Assembly (NCBI RefSeq): GCF_021026335.1
Contig: NZ_JAJNCY010000001.1
Span: 930,001-994,000 of the forward strand
Origin: Rhizobium sp. C1
GTDB lineage: Bacteria > Pseudomonadota > Alphaproteobacteria > Rhizobiales > Rhizobiaceae
Direction: 5' to 3'
Length of the DNA: 64,000 bases
Part shown: positions 43,035 to 51,823 of the stretch, in pieces
Layout: each line of letters starts with the position of its first letter
Position numbering within the stretch: position 1 is the stretch's first letter
The notes under the pieces: model-generated
Seen by the model: only the letters and a program-made list of their open reading frames with translations
The model's database searches: none
Told to the model about the DNA's origin: nothing
Translations under genes and position numbers: made by a program

Positions 43035-43063
43035 TTGCGGATCACAGTCTTTGCGAATAGATC
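43035..43063 (+). promoter_or_regulatory. Promoter of tRNA-Val
   Basis: TTGCGG (43035-43040), 17 bases, TAGATC (43058-43063), ending 17 bases before the tRNA. Confidence 0.5.
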
Positions 43064-43080
43064 ACCCCCACCAACGCGGC

Positions 43081-43156
43081 GGGCGATTAGCTCAGTTGGT
43101 AGAGCGCCTCGTTTACACCGAGGATGTCGGGAGTTCGAGTCTCTCATCGCCCACCA
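43081..43156 (+). tRNA. tRNA-Val (anticodon TAC)
   Basis: The acceptor GGGCGAT pairs with ATCGCCC, the anticodon arm is CCTCG-TTTACAC-CGAGG with anticodon TAC, the T-loop is TTCGAGT, the discriminator is A, and the CCA is encoded. Total 76 bases. Confidence 0.97.
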
Positions 43157-43233
43157 TTCTTTCCAAACAACATGAACACTGCTTTGTAACGCGCTGGACG
43201 CGTTCGCATCTTTTGCATCTGCGTTGTTGGAAT

Positions 43234-43806
43234 TCAGCTCTTGAGAACCGTCACGATCAGCAAGACGGAAATGGCTGCAAGCCAGACCGACGCGATCCTT
43301 TCGACGAGCCGGGTCCTGTTTCCGGGCTTCCCACCGCTCAGCAGATTGCCGGCGCCTGCCCAGACAAGTGCAGCCGCCATGACCAGAGCGCAGAAAGCGG
43401 AAAGGCGCGGGAAAAAAGCGGGATCGCTGAACGGCGGCAGGAGAATGAAGCTGACGACCAGCGCTTTCGGGTTCAGCGCGGTGGTCATATAGACCCGCCC
43501 TGCGCTCACGCTTCCTATACCATCTGTCGCTTGCGCCCTGCCCCAGAGCTTGATAGCGAGAAACATGACCCACACGGCGGCGGCCGATTTCAGAATCAGG
43601 GCCGCGACGGGAAATTCCGCGAAGAATGGCGAACCGATGAGCGTGAGCGGCAGGATAGTGGTGAGATATCCGGCAAGTTCGGCCGGAATCAGCCGCGCGG
43701 CTCTAACAATCCCGCCCTGGCTTCCCGCGACGCCCATCAGGGTGTTCGTGGGGCCTGGGGCAAGCAGAAGCGCCAAAACCGCTGCAATGAATGCCAGAAG
43801 GGTCAT
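43234..43806 (-). CDS. LysE/RhtB-family exporter
   Basis: A 190-residue hydrophobic protein starting MTLLAFIAAVLALLLAPGPTNTL. APGPTN is the family signature near the end of the first helix. LNPKALVVSFILLPPF corresponds to the conserved middle segment. Members export amino acids or other small metabolites across the inner membrane, and the substrate here is unknown. The start at 43806 fits the family. An upstream in-frame extension of 19 codons does not. A perfect TTGAC-N4-ATCAA (FNR/FixK-type) site lies 73 bases upstream. Confidence 0.85.
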   Translation of the reverse strand: MTLLAFIAAVLALLLAPGPTNTLMGVAGSQGGIVRAARLIPAELAGYLTTILPLTLIGSPFFAEFPVAALILKSAAAVWVMFLAIKLWGRAQATDGIGSVSAGRVYMTTALNPKALVVSFILLPPFSDPAFFPRLSAFCALVMAAALVWAGAGNLLSGGKPGNRTRLVERIASVWLAAISVLLIVTVLKS

Positions 43807-43878
43807 GTCGGGCGATTCCCTGTTGTCTCCGCAATGCGTCACCACTGATGCAGATAAGCCCAAGCCGCTCGCGCGACT

Positions 43879-43892
43879 TTGACCTTCATCAA
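43879..43892. promoter_or_regulatory. Candidate FNR/FixK box upstream of the LysE-family gene
   Basis: TTGAC-CTTC-ATCAA, matching the anaerobox TTGAY-N4-RTCAA. Its centre is about 79 bases before the LysE-family start. No regulator gene is in the window. Confidence 0.4.
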
Positions 43893-43893
43893 C

Positions 43894-44193
43894 TCAGAGT
43901 TTCCCGGCGGGCATTTCCGGGGATGTCCGGCCTCGGCTGCGACGAATGATTTCGATGAGCGTGCCGAGCACGAAGCCGCAGAACGAGCCGCCCAGATCAT
44001 AGCCATTGCCGGCCAAGCCTACACCGGGACCTAAAAGGTGAATCACCGCGATCGCCAGGAAGGCGCCGATAAAGCCTGTGCGAAGAAAGACAAGTGCTGA
44101 AGTCATCCGCGAGATCATCAGAGATCGCGAATGCTCCCGCTCCGCCGTCTTGGCCTGGCTTGCGCCATAAAACTCTTCGGGCGGCATGGACAT
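43894..44193 (-). CDS. Small hypothetical membrane protein (99 aa)
   Basis: The start ATG 44193 has AAGGA six bases upstream. Residues 1-30 are polar. Two hydrophobic segments follow, ALVFLRTGFIGAFLAIAVIHLL and a Gly-rich LGGSFCGFVLGTLIEII, and the end is basic (RRSRGRTS). No family is recognised. It lies upstream of the LysE-family gene on the same strand, but the FNR-type box lies between them, so the two may be separately transcribed. Confidence 0.6.
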   Translation of the reverse strand: MSMPPEEFYGASQAKTAEREHSRSLMISRMTSALVFLRTGFIGAFLAIAVIHLLGPGVGLAGNGYDLGGSFCGFVLGTLIEIIRRSRGRTSPEMPAGKL

Positions 44194-44348
44194 CGGTTAT
44201 CCTTCAGCAATCAACGATCTTTAGGGTCAAAACGAACGACATTTTGCTGTATCACGCAACAGAAAGGCAAGCGTGCGACACTTCAAATGCACCAGGGCTT
44301 TGGCTAAGGTCGTATCACGTCAAAAGAATCAACACGGAGGAAGGCGAC

Positions 44349-44585
44349 ATGCGCTGCATTTTTACCCAGGTTCGCTGCCGGCCCGGCCAGACCTACGAAG
44401 TCGCCAACAAGATCTATGAGAAGGAAGTCGTCTCCGAGCTCTATTCAACGAGCGGCGACTACGATCTCATCGCGAAGATTTATGTGCCCGACGGGCAGGA
44501 TATCGGCCGTTACGTCAATGATATCTTCGTCGACATCCCGGATGTCGAGCGGACGCTGACGACGATCACGTTTCACGCGTTCTGA
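44349..44585 (+). CDS. Stand-alone Lrp/AsnC ligand-binding (RAM) domain protein
   Basis: A 78-residue protein, MRCIFTQVRCRPGQTYEVANK onward, ending in TTITFHAF. It consists of the C-terminal ligand-binding and oligomerisation fold of Lrp/AsnC regulators (a beta-alpha-beta-beta-alpha-beta pattern with SGDYDLIAKIYV), with no DNA-binding domain. Such proteins may bind amino acids or form mixed oligomers with full regulators. GGAGGAAG lies just upstream of ATG 44349. A strong terminator follows, so it is monocistronic. Confidence 0.85.
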   Translation: MRCIFTQVRCRPGQTYEVANKIYEKEVVSELYSTSGDYDLIAKIYVPDGQDIGRYVNDIFVDIPDVERTLTTITFHAF

Positions 44586-44606
44586 GAATCACTGATCGAC
44601 ATTTTT

Positions 44607-44628
44607 CGGGGGCTTCGGCCCCCGTTTT
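44607..44628 (+). terminator. Rho-independent terminator of the RAM-domain gene
   Basis: CGGGGGC-TTCG-GCCCCCG (44607-44624) followed by TTTT, 21 bases past the stop. Confidence 0.9.
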
Positions 44629-44636
44629 CGTTTCCA

Positions 44637-45542
44637 TCATTCCGCGGCAACGGCCCTCTCCCTGCGCGATTCGTAGGTCATGATGAAGAGCGAGGCGCCG
44701 AGGATCAGGATGGCACCGAGCCAGAGCGTTCCGGCAGGCGCGTAGCCGAAGACAACCCACCCTGCCAGCACGTTGAGCGGCAGTTTCAGATCGTCGAAAG
44801 GCTGGACATAGGCCGCGTCCGCCGTCGCATAGGCGAGCGTCAGCAGATACTGCGCGACAGCTGTCAGCAGACCGAGGGCGACGAAGATCGCCAGAGCAGA
44901 GCCCGTCGGAAGTTCAAAGCCGGAGGCGAGTGCGAAGGCGCCGTTCACCGGTGTTAACAGAAGCAGCAACCAGACTGTGATGGTTTCAGGTGATTCGTCG
45001 TGCGTCAGGCTCTTCGTGTAGAGCGAGGTGGCGCCCCACAGGAGTGCTGCGAGCACGGGGAGAAGCGCTGCCCAGGTGAAGGTGTCCGACCACGGCTGCA
45101 GGATGATCATGGCACCGGCAAAGCCGGTCGCGGTCGCAGCCCAGCGTGCCGGCCCGACCCGCTCGCCGAGGAAGATCCGGGCCCCCAGAATGATGAAGAA
45201 GGGCGATGTCATCACCAGCGCGATCGCCTGCCAGATCGGCACATGCGCCAGCCCCATCACCCAGGCCTGAACACCGAAGACCGAGAACGCAACGCGGATG
45301 ATATGGCTTGCCGGAAATCTCGTGCGCATCGCGCCGACGCCGACTCGCCACAAATAAGGCAGTGAAAAAAGGAGTGCGATGGCATATTGCCAGAAGGCGG
45401 TGGAAACAGAGCCAAAGCCCAGCTTCATTGTCACCCATTGCGTCAGCACGTTGATGGCGGCAAAGGCGACGCCTGCCAGCACCATGATCGCGGCGGCGGC
45501 AATGGCCGGATATCTGAGCCGAAGATTTTCAAGCTGATTCAT
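44637..45542 (-). CDS. ribN: Riboflavin importer RibN (EamA/DMT family)
   Basis: A 301-residue membrane protein with two EamA repeats and about ten helices (for example VLAGVAFAAINVLTQWVTMK in the first and LLPVLAALLWGATSLYTKSL in the second). By sequence alone it is a generic drug/metabolite transporter. The FMN riboswitch directly upstream identifies it as the riboflavin importer RibN known from rhizobia. The start is ATG 45542 (MNQLENLRLRYP). The frame open further upstream runs into the riboswitch and is not coding. Expression should fall when FMN is abundant. Confidence 0.88.
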   Translation of the reverse strand: MNQLENLRLRYPAIAAAAIMVLAGVAFAAINVLTQWVTMKLGFGSVSTAFWQYAIALLFSLPYLWRVGVGAMRTRFPASHIIRVAFSVFGVQAWVMGLAHVPIWQAIALVMTSPFFIILGARIFLGERVGPARWAATATGFAGAMIILQPWSDTFTWAALLPVLAALLWGATSLYTKSLTHDESPETITVWLLLLLTPVNGAFALASGFELPTGSALAIFVALGLLTAVAQYLLTLAYATADAAYVQPFDDLKLPLNVLAGWVVFGYAPAGTLWLGAILILGASLFIMTYESRRERAVAAE

Positions 45543-45639
45543 GTTCACTTTCCCAAGACCGGGCCAACACAAATCAGGGCATGAGATTCCATCGTCTTCG
45601 CCAACGGGAGCCAAGCGGCGTGGCGAATAAGGCGGGACC

Positions 45640-45780
45640 CATTCTCTTTCATCCGGACTGTGACCGTCGGCTCCGGCCTCGCACCGGATCTGCTGACCTG
45701 CCAACCTGAAGGCAGCGCTCGCGGGCTTCGGGTTACCCCGTTACCGCCGGTGGGGAGTTTCACCCCGCCCTGAGAACGAT
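45640..45780 (-). promoter_or_regulatory. FMN riboswitch (RFN element)
   Basis: Read on the minus strand it shows the conserved blocks in order: CTCAGGGCGGGGTGAAACTC, CCCACCGGCGGTAA, AAGCCCGCGAGCG, GCAGATCCGGTG, GGAGCCGACGGTCA and AGTCCGGATGAAAGAGA. These build the six-helix FMN aptamer. About 100 bases of expression platform separate it from ribN. An off-switch for transport is the known mode. Confidence 0.96.
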
Positions 45781-45862
45781 TGCCGGACATGCCGGCCTGG
45801 ACTTCATAAGGCGAAATCCCAATGGCGGCAAGAATTCCTGTCTGCTCGCCTTGGCGCAAATG

Positions 45863-45896
45863 CAAAAGACCCGGCGCTGTCAAAGCACCGGGTCTC
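45863..45896 (-). terminator. Rho-independent terminator of hupB
   Basis: Minus strand GACCCGG(T)GC, loop TTTGACA, GC(G)CCGGGTC, then TTTTGC. It lies about 60 bases past the hupB stop and upstream of the FMN riboswitch. Confidence 0.85.
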
Positions 45897-45953
45897 CGAA
45901 ACTTTGCTTGCCTGTTCCAGTCAAACTGGCGGGTGGCAGGCCGAAAGCTCGTC

Positions 45954-46226
45954 TTAGTTGACAGCGTCCTTCAGGCCCTTGCCGGCCGAGAACTTCGGCA
46001 CGTTGCGAGCCGGGATGGCAACTTCAGCACCCGTGGACGGGTTGCGACCGGTGGAAGCTTCGCGGCGGGAGACGGAGAAGTTGCCGAAGCCGACGAGACG
46101 GACGTCGCCGCCGTTCTTCAGTTCGCCCTGGATCGCGTCGAATACAGCGTCAACAGCCGATGCAGCGTCGGTCTTAGACAGGCCAGCCTTTTCCGCAACT
46201 GCGGATACGAGCTCGTTCTTGTTCAT
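45954..46226 (-). CDS. hupB: DNA-binding protein HU
   Basis: A 90-residue histone-like protein. It starts MNKNELVSAVAEKAGLSKTD, continues with the core VRLVGFGNFSVSRREAS, the DNA-arm GRNPSTGAEVAIPA, and ends VPKFSAGKGLKDAVN. All features are those of HU. It bends and compacts DNA. The gene follows lon in the same direction, as in many bacteria, but is separated from it by the lon terminator and so has its own promoter. Confidence 0.97.
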   Translation of the reverse strand: MNKNELVSAVAEKAGLSKTDAASAVDAVFDAIQGELKNGGDVRLVGFGNFSVSRREASTGRNPSTGAEVAIPARNVPKFSAGKGLKDAVN

Positions 46227-46357
46227 GTTTCCACCCCTTTCTTACTGGTATGAAACGATTCGATTGGTCATCGCGGGCAGAATACGCAGGAGCGCGTCAG
46301 CCGCAACCGAAAATGCGCCCAATCCCTTGTTTTGCAGGGCTTTGCGCGCGGTTTTCG

Positions 46358-46385
46358 TTAAAAAAGGCCGGCATCTCTGCCGGCC
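46358..46385 (-). terminator. Rho-independent terminator of lon
   Basis: Minus strand GGCCGGCA-GAGA-TGCCGGCC (46366-46385) followed by six to seven T, 47 bases past the lon stop. Confidence 0.93.
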
Positions 46386-46432
46386 TCGCGTTCTTATCAG
46401 CTTCATTCCGGCGCAATTGAGGCCGGATCGCG

Positions 46433-48850
46433 TCAATGGGCGACGCCTACACCGCTTTCTTCACCCGAATCGGCGGGAACGACTGCCGCATTGGCATCGG
46501 GCTCCCAAACGATGGGCTGGGGCTGGCGCACAAGCGCGTGCTGCAGAACTTCACCCATGCGCGATACGGGCACGATTTCCATCTCGTTCTTCACGTTGTC
46601 CGGAATGTCCGCCAGATCCTTGGCGTTTTCCTCCGGAATCAGCACCTTCTTGATGCCGCCGCGAAGAGCCGCAAGCAGCTTTTCCTTCAGACCGCCGATC
46701 GGAAGTACCCGGCCGCGAAGGGTGATTTCACCCGTCATGGCGACATCCTTTGACACGGGAATTCCGGTCATGATCGAAACGATGGCTGTTGCCATGGCAA
46801 CACCGGCGGACGGGCCGTCCTTCGGGGTCGCACCTTCCGGAACGTGGACATGGATGTCAGCCTTGTCGAAGCGTGGAGGCTCGATGCCGAAATCGATGGA
46901 CCGCGAGCGCACGTACGACGCGGCCGCCGAAATCGATTCCTTCATCACGTCCTTCAGGTTGCCGGTCACCGTCATCCGGCCCTTGCCGCCTGGCATCATC
47001 ACGCCTTCGATCGTCAGCAGTTCGCCGCCGACTTCCGTCCAGGCGAGACCCGTGACAACACCGACCTGATCTTCGCGTTCGGCCTCGCCGTGGCGGAAGC
47101 GCGGAACGCCGAGATAATCGGACACGTTCTCGGGCGCCACCTCGATCGACGTCGCCTTGCCCTTCAGGATATCCGTCACCGCCTTGCGGGCGAGCTTCAT
47201 CAGTTCGCGTTCCAGCGAGCGGACACCGGCTTCGCGCGTGTACTGACGGATGACCGCCATCAGCGCGTCGTCGGAGACCGAGAACTCGGCCGGCTGCAGG
47301 GCATGGTCGCGGATCGCCTTCGGCAGAAGGTGACGACGGGCAATTTCCCGCTTCTCATCTTCCGTGTAGCCGGCGATGCGGATGATTTCCATGCGGTCCA
47401 TTAGCGGTGCCGGGATGTTCAGCGTGTTCGCCGTGGTGATGAACATCACGTCCGAAAGGTCGTATTCGACCTCCAGATAGTGATCCATGAACGTAGCGTT
47501 CTGTTCCGGATCCAGCACCTCGAGCAGAGCGGAAGACGGGTCGCCACGGAAGTCCTGGCCCATCTTGTCGATTTCATCGAGCAGGAAGAGCGGGTTGGCC
47601 TTCTTCGCCTTCTTCAGCGACTGAATGACCTTGCCGGGCATCGAGCCGATATAGGTGCGGCGATGACCGCGGATCTCGGCCTCGTCGCGCACACCACCGA
47701 GCGCCATGCGAACATATTCGCGGCCGGTAGCCTTGGCGATCGAGCGTGCAAGCGACGTCTTGCCGACGCCGGGCGGGCCGACGAGGCAAAGGATCGGTCC
47801 CTTGATCTTCTTGGCGCGCGCCTGAACAGCAAGGTACTCAACGATGCGTTCCTTGACCTTGTCGAGACCGAAGTGATCGGCAGCGAGCACGTCCTCGGCA
47901 TAGTTGAGGTCGGTCTTGATCTTGGAGCGCTTGCCCCAGGGCAGACCGGTCAGCCAGTCGAGATAGTTGCGCACAACGGTAGCTTCGGCCGACATCGGGC
48001 TCATCTGGCGCAGCTTCTTCAGTTCGGCATCCGCCTTTTCGCGGCCCTCCTTGGAAAGCTTCGTCTTCTTGATGCGCTCTTCCAGTTCGGCCATCTCGTC
48101 ACGGCCGTCTTCGCCGTCGCCGAGTTCCTTCTGGATCGCCTTCATCTGCTCGTTCAGGTAATATTCGCGCTGCGTCTTTTCCATCTGGCGCTTGACGCGC
48201 GAGCGGATACGCTTTTCGACCTGGAGGACGGAGATTTCGCCTTCCATGAAGCCGAGCGCCTTTTCCATGCGGGTCTTGACGCTCACCGTTTCCAGCATTT
48301 CCTGCTTCTCGGTGATCTTAATGGAAAGATGCGAGGCAACGGTGTCAGCAAGCTTGGAATAGTCCTCGATCTGGCTGGCAGCGCCGACCACTTCCGGGGA
48401 AATCTTCTTGTTGAGCTTCACATAGTTCTCAAACTCGGAAACGACCGAGCGCGACAGGGCCTCGATCTCGACGGCATCTTCTGCCGGTTCGGCGAGAACA
48501 TGGGCCATCGCTTCGTAGAATTCGTCACGTTCGGTATAGCCGTCGATTTCAGCGCGCGCGCGGCCTTCGACGAGAACCTTGACGGTGCCGTCCGGCAGCT
48601 TCAGCAGCTGGAGAACATTGGCGACCGTACCGACGGTATAGATCGCGGAGGGCTTCGGGTCGTCGTCGCTCGCATTGATCTGGGTTACCAGCATGATCTG
48701 GCGATCCGAACCCATCACCTCTTCCAGAGCGCGGATGGATTTTTCACGGCCGACGAAGAGCGGCACGATCATGTGCGGAAAGACGACAATGTCACGCAGC
48801 GGCAATACCGGGTAGGCAATGCTGTCTGCAGGCAACGTCTTCTTGGTCAT
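46433..48850 (-). CDS. lon: ATP-dependent protease Lon
   Basis: An 805-residue LonA protease. The N-terminal substrate domain begins AYPVLPLRDIVVFPHMIVPL. Walker A is GPPGVGKTSLARSIA, Walker B FLLDEIDKM. The catalytic Ser is in KDGPSAGVAMATAI, and the partner Lys in LKEKLLAALRGGIKKVLIP. It degrades misfolded and short-lived regulators such as CcrM and DnaA in alphaproteobacteria. The start ATG 48850 has AAGGAA upstream. A heat-shock-like promoter is visible about 80 bases upstream. Confidence 0.97.
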   Translation of the reverse strand: MTKKTLPADSIAYPVLPLRDIVVFPHMIVPLFVGREKSIRALEEVMGSDRQIMLVTQINASDDDPKPSAIYTVGTVANVLQLLKLPDGTVKVLVEGRARAEIDGYTERDEFYEAMAHVLAEPAEDAVEIEALSRSVVSEFENYVKLNKKISPEVVGAASQIEDYSKLADTVASHLSIKITEKQEMLETVSVKTRMEKALGFMEGEISVLQVEKRIRSRVKRQMEKTQREYYLNEQMKAIQKELGDGEDGRDEMAELEERIKKTKLSKEGREKADAELKKLRQMSPMSAEATVVRNYLDWLTGLPWGKRSKIKTDLNYAEDVLAADHFGLDKVKERIVEYLAVQARAKKIKGPILCLVGPPGVGKTSLARSIAKATGREYVRMALGGVRDEAEIRGHRRTYIGSMPGKVIQSLKKAKKANPLFLLDEIDKMGQDFRGDPSSALLEVLDPEQNATFMDHYLEVEYDLSDVMFITTANTLNIPAPLMDRMEIIRIAGYTEDEKREIARRHLLPKAIRDHALQPAEFSVSDDALMAVIRQYTREAGVRSLERELMKLARKAVTDILKGKATSIEVAPENVSDYLGVPRFRHGEAEREDQVGVVTGLAWTEVGGELLTIEGVMMPGGKGRMTVTGNLKDVMKESISAAASYVRSRSIDFGIEPPRFDKADIHVHVPEGATPKDGPSAGVAMATAIVSIMTGIPVSKDVAMTGEITLRGRVLPIGGLKEKLLAALRGGIKKVLIPEENAKDLADIPDNVKNEMEIVPVSRMGEVLQHALVRQPQPIVWEPDANAAVVPADSGEESGVGVAH

Positions 48851-48933
48851 GTGAGTTCCTTTCCATCGGGTTCCCGTCTGGGCCACCCTCTGCACCGGGC
48901 GGGGAGCCCCGATGCTTTTCATTACCGCTCTCT

Positions 48934-48962
48934 AAGTGGAGTCTGACGGACGTCTTTTCAAG
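48934..48962 (-). promoter_or_regulatory. Candidate RpoH (heat-shock) promoter of lon
   Basis: Minus strand CTTGAA (48957-48962), 17 bases, CCACTT (48934-48939). CTTGAA with a CC-led -10 fits the rhizobial sigma-32 pattern better than sigma-70. The leader would be about 75 bases. Confidence 0.4.
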
Positions 48963-49164
48963 ACGATCAACGTTCGCTCAACCCTTTGTCCCGCCTCGAC
49001 ACCAAGCTTGCCCGCTTGTGCTGTCGCGAGGCTTGCCGGCTTTCAAAACAGTCCCGCGATACGCTGTATTCCCACGCGGATTCGAGCTCTACTATCGCCA
49101 CACTTAACGTAGTACGCAACTTAAAAAGCCCCGGATTACGACGATTTAACGACGTTAAACCCAT

Positions 49165-49196
49165 GAAAAAAGCCCGGAGCGCAGCCCCGAGCTTTT
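49165..49196 (-). terminator. Rho-independent terminator of clpX
   Basis: Minus strand AGCTCGGGGC-TGC-GCTCCGGGCT followed by TTTTTTC. It lies 26 bases past the clpX stop. Confidence 0.85.
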
Positions 49197-49222
49197 CGAT
49201 TGCATGCGATCTATTTCGGCAA

Positions 49223-50500
49223 TTACGCCGATACGTTGGCCTTTTCTTCGCTGCGCTCTGCATAGATGTAAAGCGGGCGCGCCTTGCCTTCGACAACGTC
49301 GTCGGAGATGACAACTTCGCGAACGCCATCCATGGCCGGCAGTTCGAACATCGTGTCGAGCAGGATCTTTTCCATGATCGAACGAAGGCCGCGGGCGCCG
49401 GTCTTGCGGACGATGGCCCGCTTGGCGATGGCGCGCAGAGCGTCCTCGTGGAAGGTCAATTCGACGTCTTCCATCTCAAACAGGCGCTGATACTGCTTGA
49501 TCAGGGCGTTCTTCGGCTCGGACAGGATCTGGATCAGGGCGTCTTCATCCAGGTCTTCGAGCGTTGCGAGGACTGGCAGACGACCGATGAATTCCGGGAT
49601 GAGGCCGAACTTGACCAGGTCTTCCGGCTCCAGTTCGCGCAGGACTTCGCCGACGCGGCGGTCTTCCGGCGACTTGACGCTTGCGGCAAAGCCGATCGAG
49701 GTCTTTTCGCCACGGGCAGAGATCAACTTGTCGAGGCCTGCAAAGGCGCCGCCGCAGATGAACAGGATGTTCGTCGTGTCGACCTGCAGGAATTCCTGCT
49801 GCGGATGCTTGCGGCCGCCCTGCGGGGGAACGGAAGCAACCGTGCCTTCCATGATCTTCAGAAGCGCCTGCTGAACGCCCTCGCCCGACACGTCGCGCGT
49901 GATGGACGGGTTGTCCGACTTGCGGGAAATCTTGTCAACTTCGTCGATATAGACGATGCCGCGCTGGGCGCGCTCGACATTGTAATCCGCAGCCTGAAGC
50001 AGCTTCAGGATGATGTTCTCGACGTCTTCACCGACATAGCCGGCTTCCGTCAGCGTCGTGGCGTCCGCCATGGTGAACGGAACGTCGATGATGCGGGCGA
50101 GCGTCTGGGCGAGATAGGTCTTGCCGCAGCCGGTCGGGCCGACGAGCAGGATGTTGGACTTTGCCAGTTCGACATCGCCATTCTTCGAGGCATGCGCCAG
50201 ACGCTTGTAGTGGTTATGCACCGCCACCGACAGGATGCGCTTGGCCTGCTGCTGGCCGATGACGTATTCATCCAGAACCTTGATGATTTCCTGCGGGGTC
50301 GGCACGCCATCGCGCGACTTGACCATCGAGGTCTTGTTCTCTTCACGGATGATGTCCATGCAGAGTTCGACGCATTCGTCGCAGATGAAGACCGTCGGTC
50401 CGGCGATCAGCTTGCGTACTTCATGCTGGCTCTTGCCGCAGAAAGAGCAGTAAAGGGTATTCTTCGAGTCGCCGCCGCTGCTACCGCTGACCTTGCTCAT
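49223..50500 (-). CDS. clpX: ATP-dependent Clp protease ATP-binding subunit ClpX
   Basis: A 425-residue AAA+ unfoldase. The N-terminal C4 zinc domain is [11 protein letters not shown]...CDECVELC (residues 17-46). Walker A is [15 protein letters not shown], Walker B is [10 protein letters not shown], the ClpP-binding loop contains IGF, and the sensor region [11 protein letters not shown] follows. It delivers CtrA and other cell-cycle regulators to ClpP. It lies 278 bases from clpP, so it may have its own promoter in addition to read-through. Confidence 0.97.
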   Translation of the reverse strand: MSKVSGSSGGDSKNTLYCSFCGKSQHEVRKLIAGPTVFICDECVELCMDIIREENKTSMVKSRDGVPTPQEIIKVLDEYVIGQQQAKRILSVAVHNHYKRLAHASKNGDVELAKSNILLVGPTGCGKTYLAQTLARIIDVPFTMADATTLTEAGYVGEDVENIILKLLQAADYNVERAQRGIVYIDEVDKISRKSDNPSITRDVSGEGVQQALLKIMEGTVASVPPQGGRKHPQQEFLQVDTTNILFICGGAFAGLDKLISARGEKTSIGFAASVKSPEDRRVGEVLRELEPEDLVKFGLIPEFIGRLPVLATLEDLDEDALIQILSEPKNALIKQYQRLFEMEDVELTFHEDALRAIAKRAIVRKTGARGLRSIMEKILLDTMFELPAMDGVREVVISDDVVEGKARPLYIYAERSEEKANVSA

Positions 50501-50738
50501 GTCACTTTCCTTCCAAGCATACCGGCGTTACCCGCTCAGGGAATACACGGAACTTTTTTCACCCTTTGGATCTGCGCCTCGTGCCGCATCGGAAAGGGTT
50601 TTCGGGGGTACTCGCTAATCCGAACAAATCACTTTATCCGGCAGCTTGCAACGTTTCCCCCAGTCTCACTGGATGCTATGTCACAAAAATTCAACATAGC
50701 ATTAATTCCATATCCTGCACTTTAGGCTGACGCCGGCC

Positions 50739-50752
50739 TTGATCCTTGTCAA
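50739..50752. promoter_or_regulatory. Possible FNR/FixK-type palindrome between clpP and clpX
   Basis: TTGATCCTTGTCAA fits TTGAY-N4-RTCAA. It is more than 230 bases upstream of clpX and close to the clpP stop, and on RNA it forms the core of a hairpin, so a regulatory role as a DNA site is uncertain. Confidence 0.25.
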
Positions 50753-50778
50753 GAATGGCGCCGGCCCACAAGCGCCCT

Positions 50779-51411
50779 TCAGGCGCCGGCAGGGCCTTCG
50801 ATCTCTTCGCGCGAGGTGAAGACCTGGTCAACCAGACCCCAGTTCTTCGCTTCCTGCGCATCCATGAAGTTGTCGCGGTCAAGTGCCGTTTCGACTTCTT
50901 CGTAAGTGCGGCCGGTGTGCTTCACGTAGATTTCATTGAGGCGACGTTTCATCTTGATGATGTCACGAGCATGGCGTTCAATGTCGGAGGCCTGCCCCTG
51001 GAAACCACCCGACGGCTGGTGAACCATGATGCGGGCGTTCGGCATCGCGATGCGCATGTCCTTGTGGCCGGCAGCGAGAAGCAGCGAGCCCATGGAGGCG
51101 GCCTGACCGATGCAGAGCGTCGATACGGCCGGCTTGATGAACTGCATCGTGTCGTAGATCGCCATGCCGGCGGTAACGACGCCACCCGGCGAATTGATGT
51201 AGAGCGCGATTTCCTTCTTCGGGTTTTCAGCTTCGAGGAAGAGAAGCTGCGCCGAAACGAGCGTCGCCATGTGATCCTCGACCGGACCCGTCAGGAAGAT
51301 GATGCGTTCCTTCAGAAGCCGCGAATAGATGTCATAGGACCGCTCGCCGCGATTGGTCTGTTCGACGACCATCGGGATCAGGGCCATTGCGGTATCAACA
51401 GGATTGCTCAT
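50779..51411 (-). CDS. clpP: ATP-dependent Clp protease proteolytic subunit ClpP
   Basis: A 210-residue serine peptidase forming the tetradecameric chamber. The catalytic Ser is in [14 protein letters not shown], His in [11 protein letters not shown], and Asp in [29 protein letters not shown] is the oligomerisation strand. Full length. It starts at ATG 51411 and is first in the clpP-clpX order. The C-terminal tail (EGPAGA) is slightly longer than in E. coli. Confidence 0.97.
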   Translation of the reverse strand: MSNPVDTAMALIPMVVEQTNRGERSYDIYSRLLKERIIFLTGPVEDHMATLVSAQLLFLEAENPKKEIALYINSPGGVVTAGMAIYDTMQFIKPAVSTLCIGQAASMGSLLLAAGHKDMRIAMPNARIMVHQPSGGFQGQASDIERHARDIIKMKRRLNEIYVKHTGRTYEEVETALDRDNFMDAQEAKNWGLVDQVFTSREEIEGPAGA

Positions 51412-51480
51412 CTTCTACCTTCAAACGTTGGGTCCGGATTTCGCAGCTGATCCGGGAATCATCGAAATTTCTCATTCCCT

Positions 51481-51510
51481 ACATAGAGTGTCAGAAGGGC
51501 GAACTTCAAG
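51481..51510 (-). promoter_or_regulatory. Candidate promoter of clpP
   Basis: Minus strand CTTGAA (51505-51510), 18 bases, CTATGT (51481-51486). CTTGAA is also the sigma-32 -35 element, so both housekeeping and heat-shock holoenzymes could use it. Confidence 0.45.
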
Positions 51511-51823
51511 ACACACATGCAGAATGACGAATTTCATGGACGCTTGCTCCTTAATACGGCGTTACGAAAGCAAACTGCCCACAGGCCAATTGAAACACGA
51601 TAAAAACTTCGTGAAGTCGATCGGTTCAGACGCAACCGACACCGGTAACTTGCCAACAGGAGATCGCCCTCCGGTTCTCGAAGCCGGAGCGGACCGCCAA
51701 ATCTCTCGGGAAGTTCAATGCGTTGTCGGATGAGCCGCATATAGGAACCGGCGCCGCCCACTTCCAGAGGGAGGTGGAGACGCCGGTTCGAATTCATAGA
51801 TGATGTCAATCAAAGATCTGCGT
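51511..51823. other. Gene-free stretch between the clpP promoter and ald
   Basis: I see no supportable gene. It holds two hairpins. CTCCGG...CCGGAG lies at 51669-51689. A larger one, GAACCGGCG (51745-51753) with CGCCGGTTC (51781-51789), encloses an inner CCAC/GTGG stem and is placed where an ald terminator would be. Neither has a T-run. Confidence 0.45.

Noticed and set aside
45543-45704. A 54-codon N-terminal extension of the EamA transporter
   Set aside because: It translates the expression platform and part of the FMN riboswitch.
51534-51809. A 91-codon minus-strand frame between clpP and ald
   Set aside because: Arg/Leu-rich, spans two hairpins, no ribosome site, no family.
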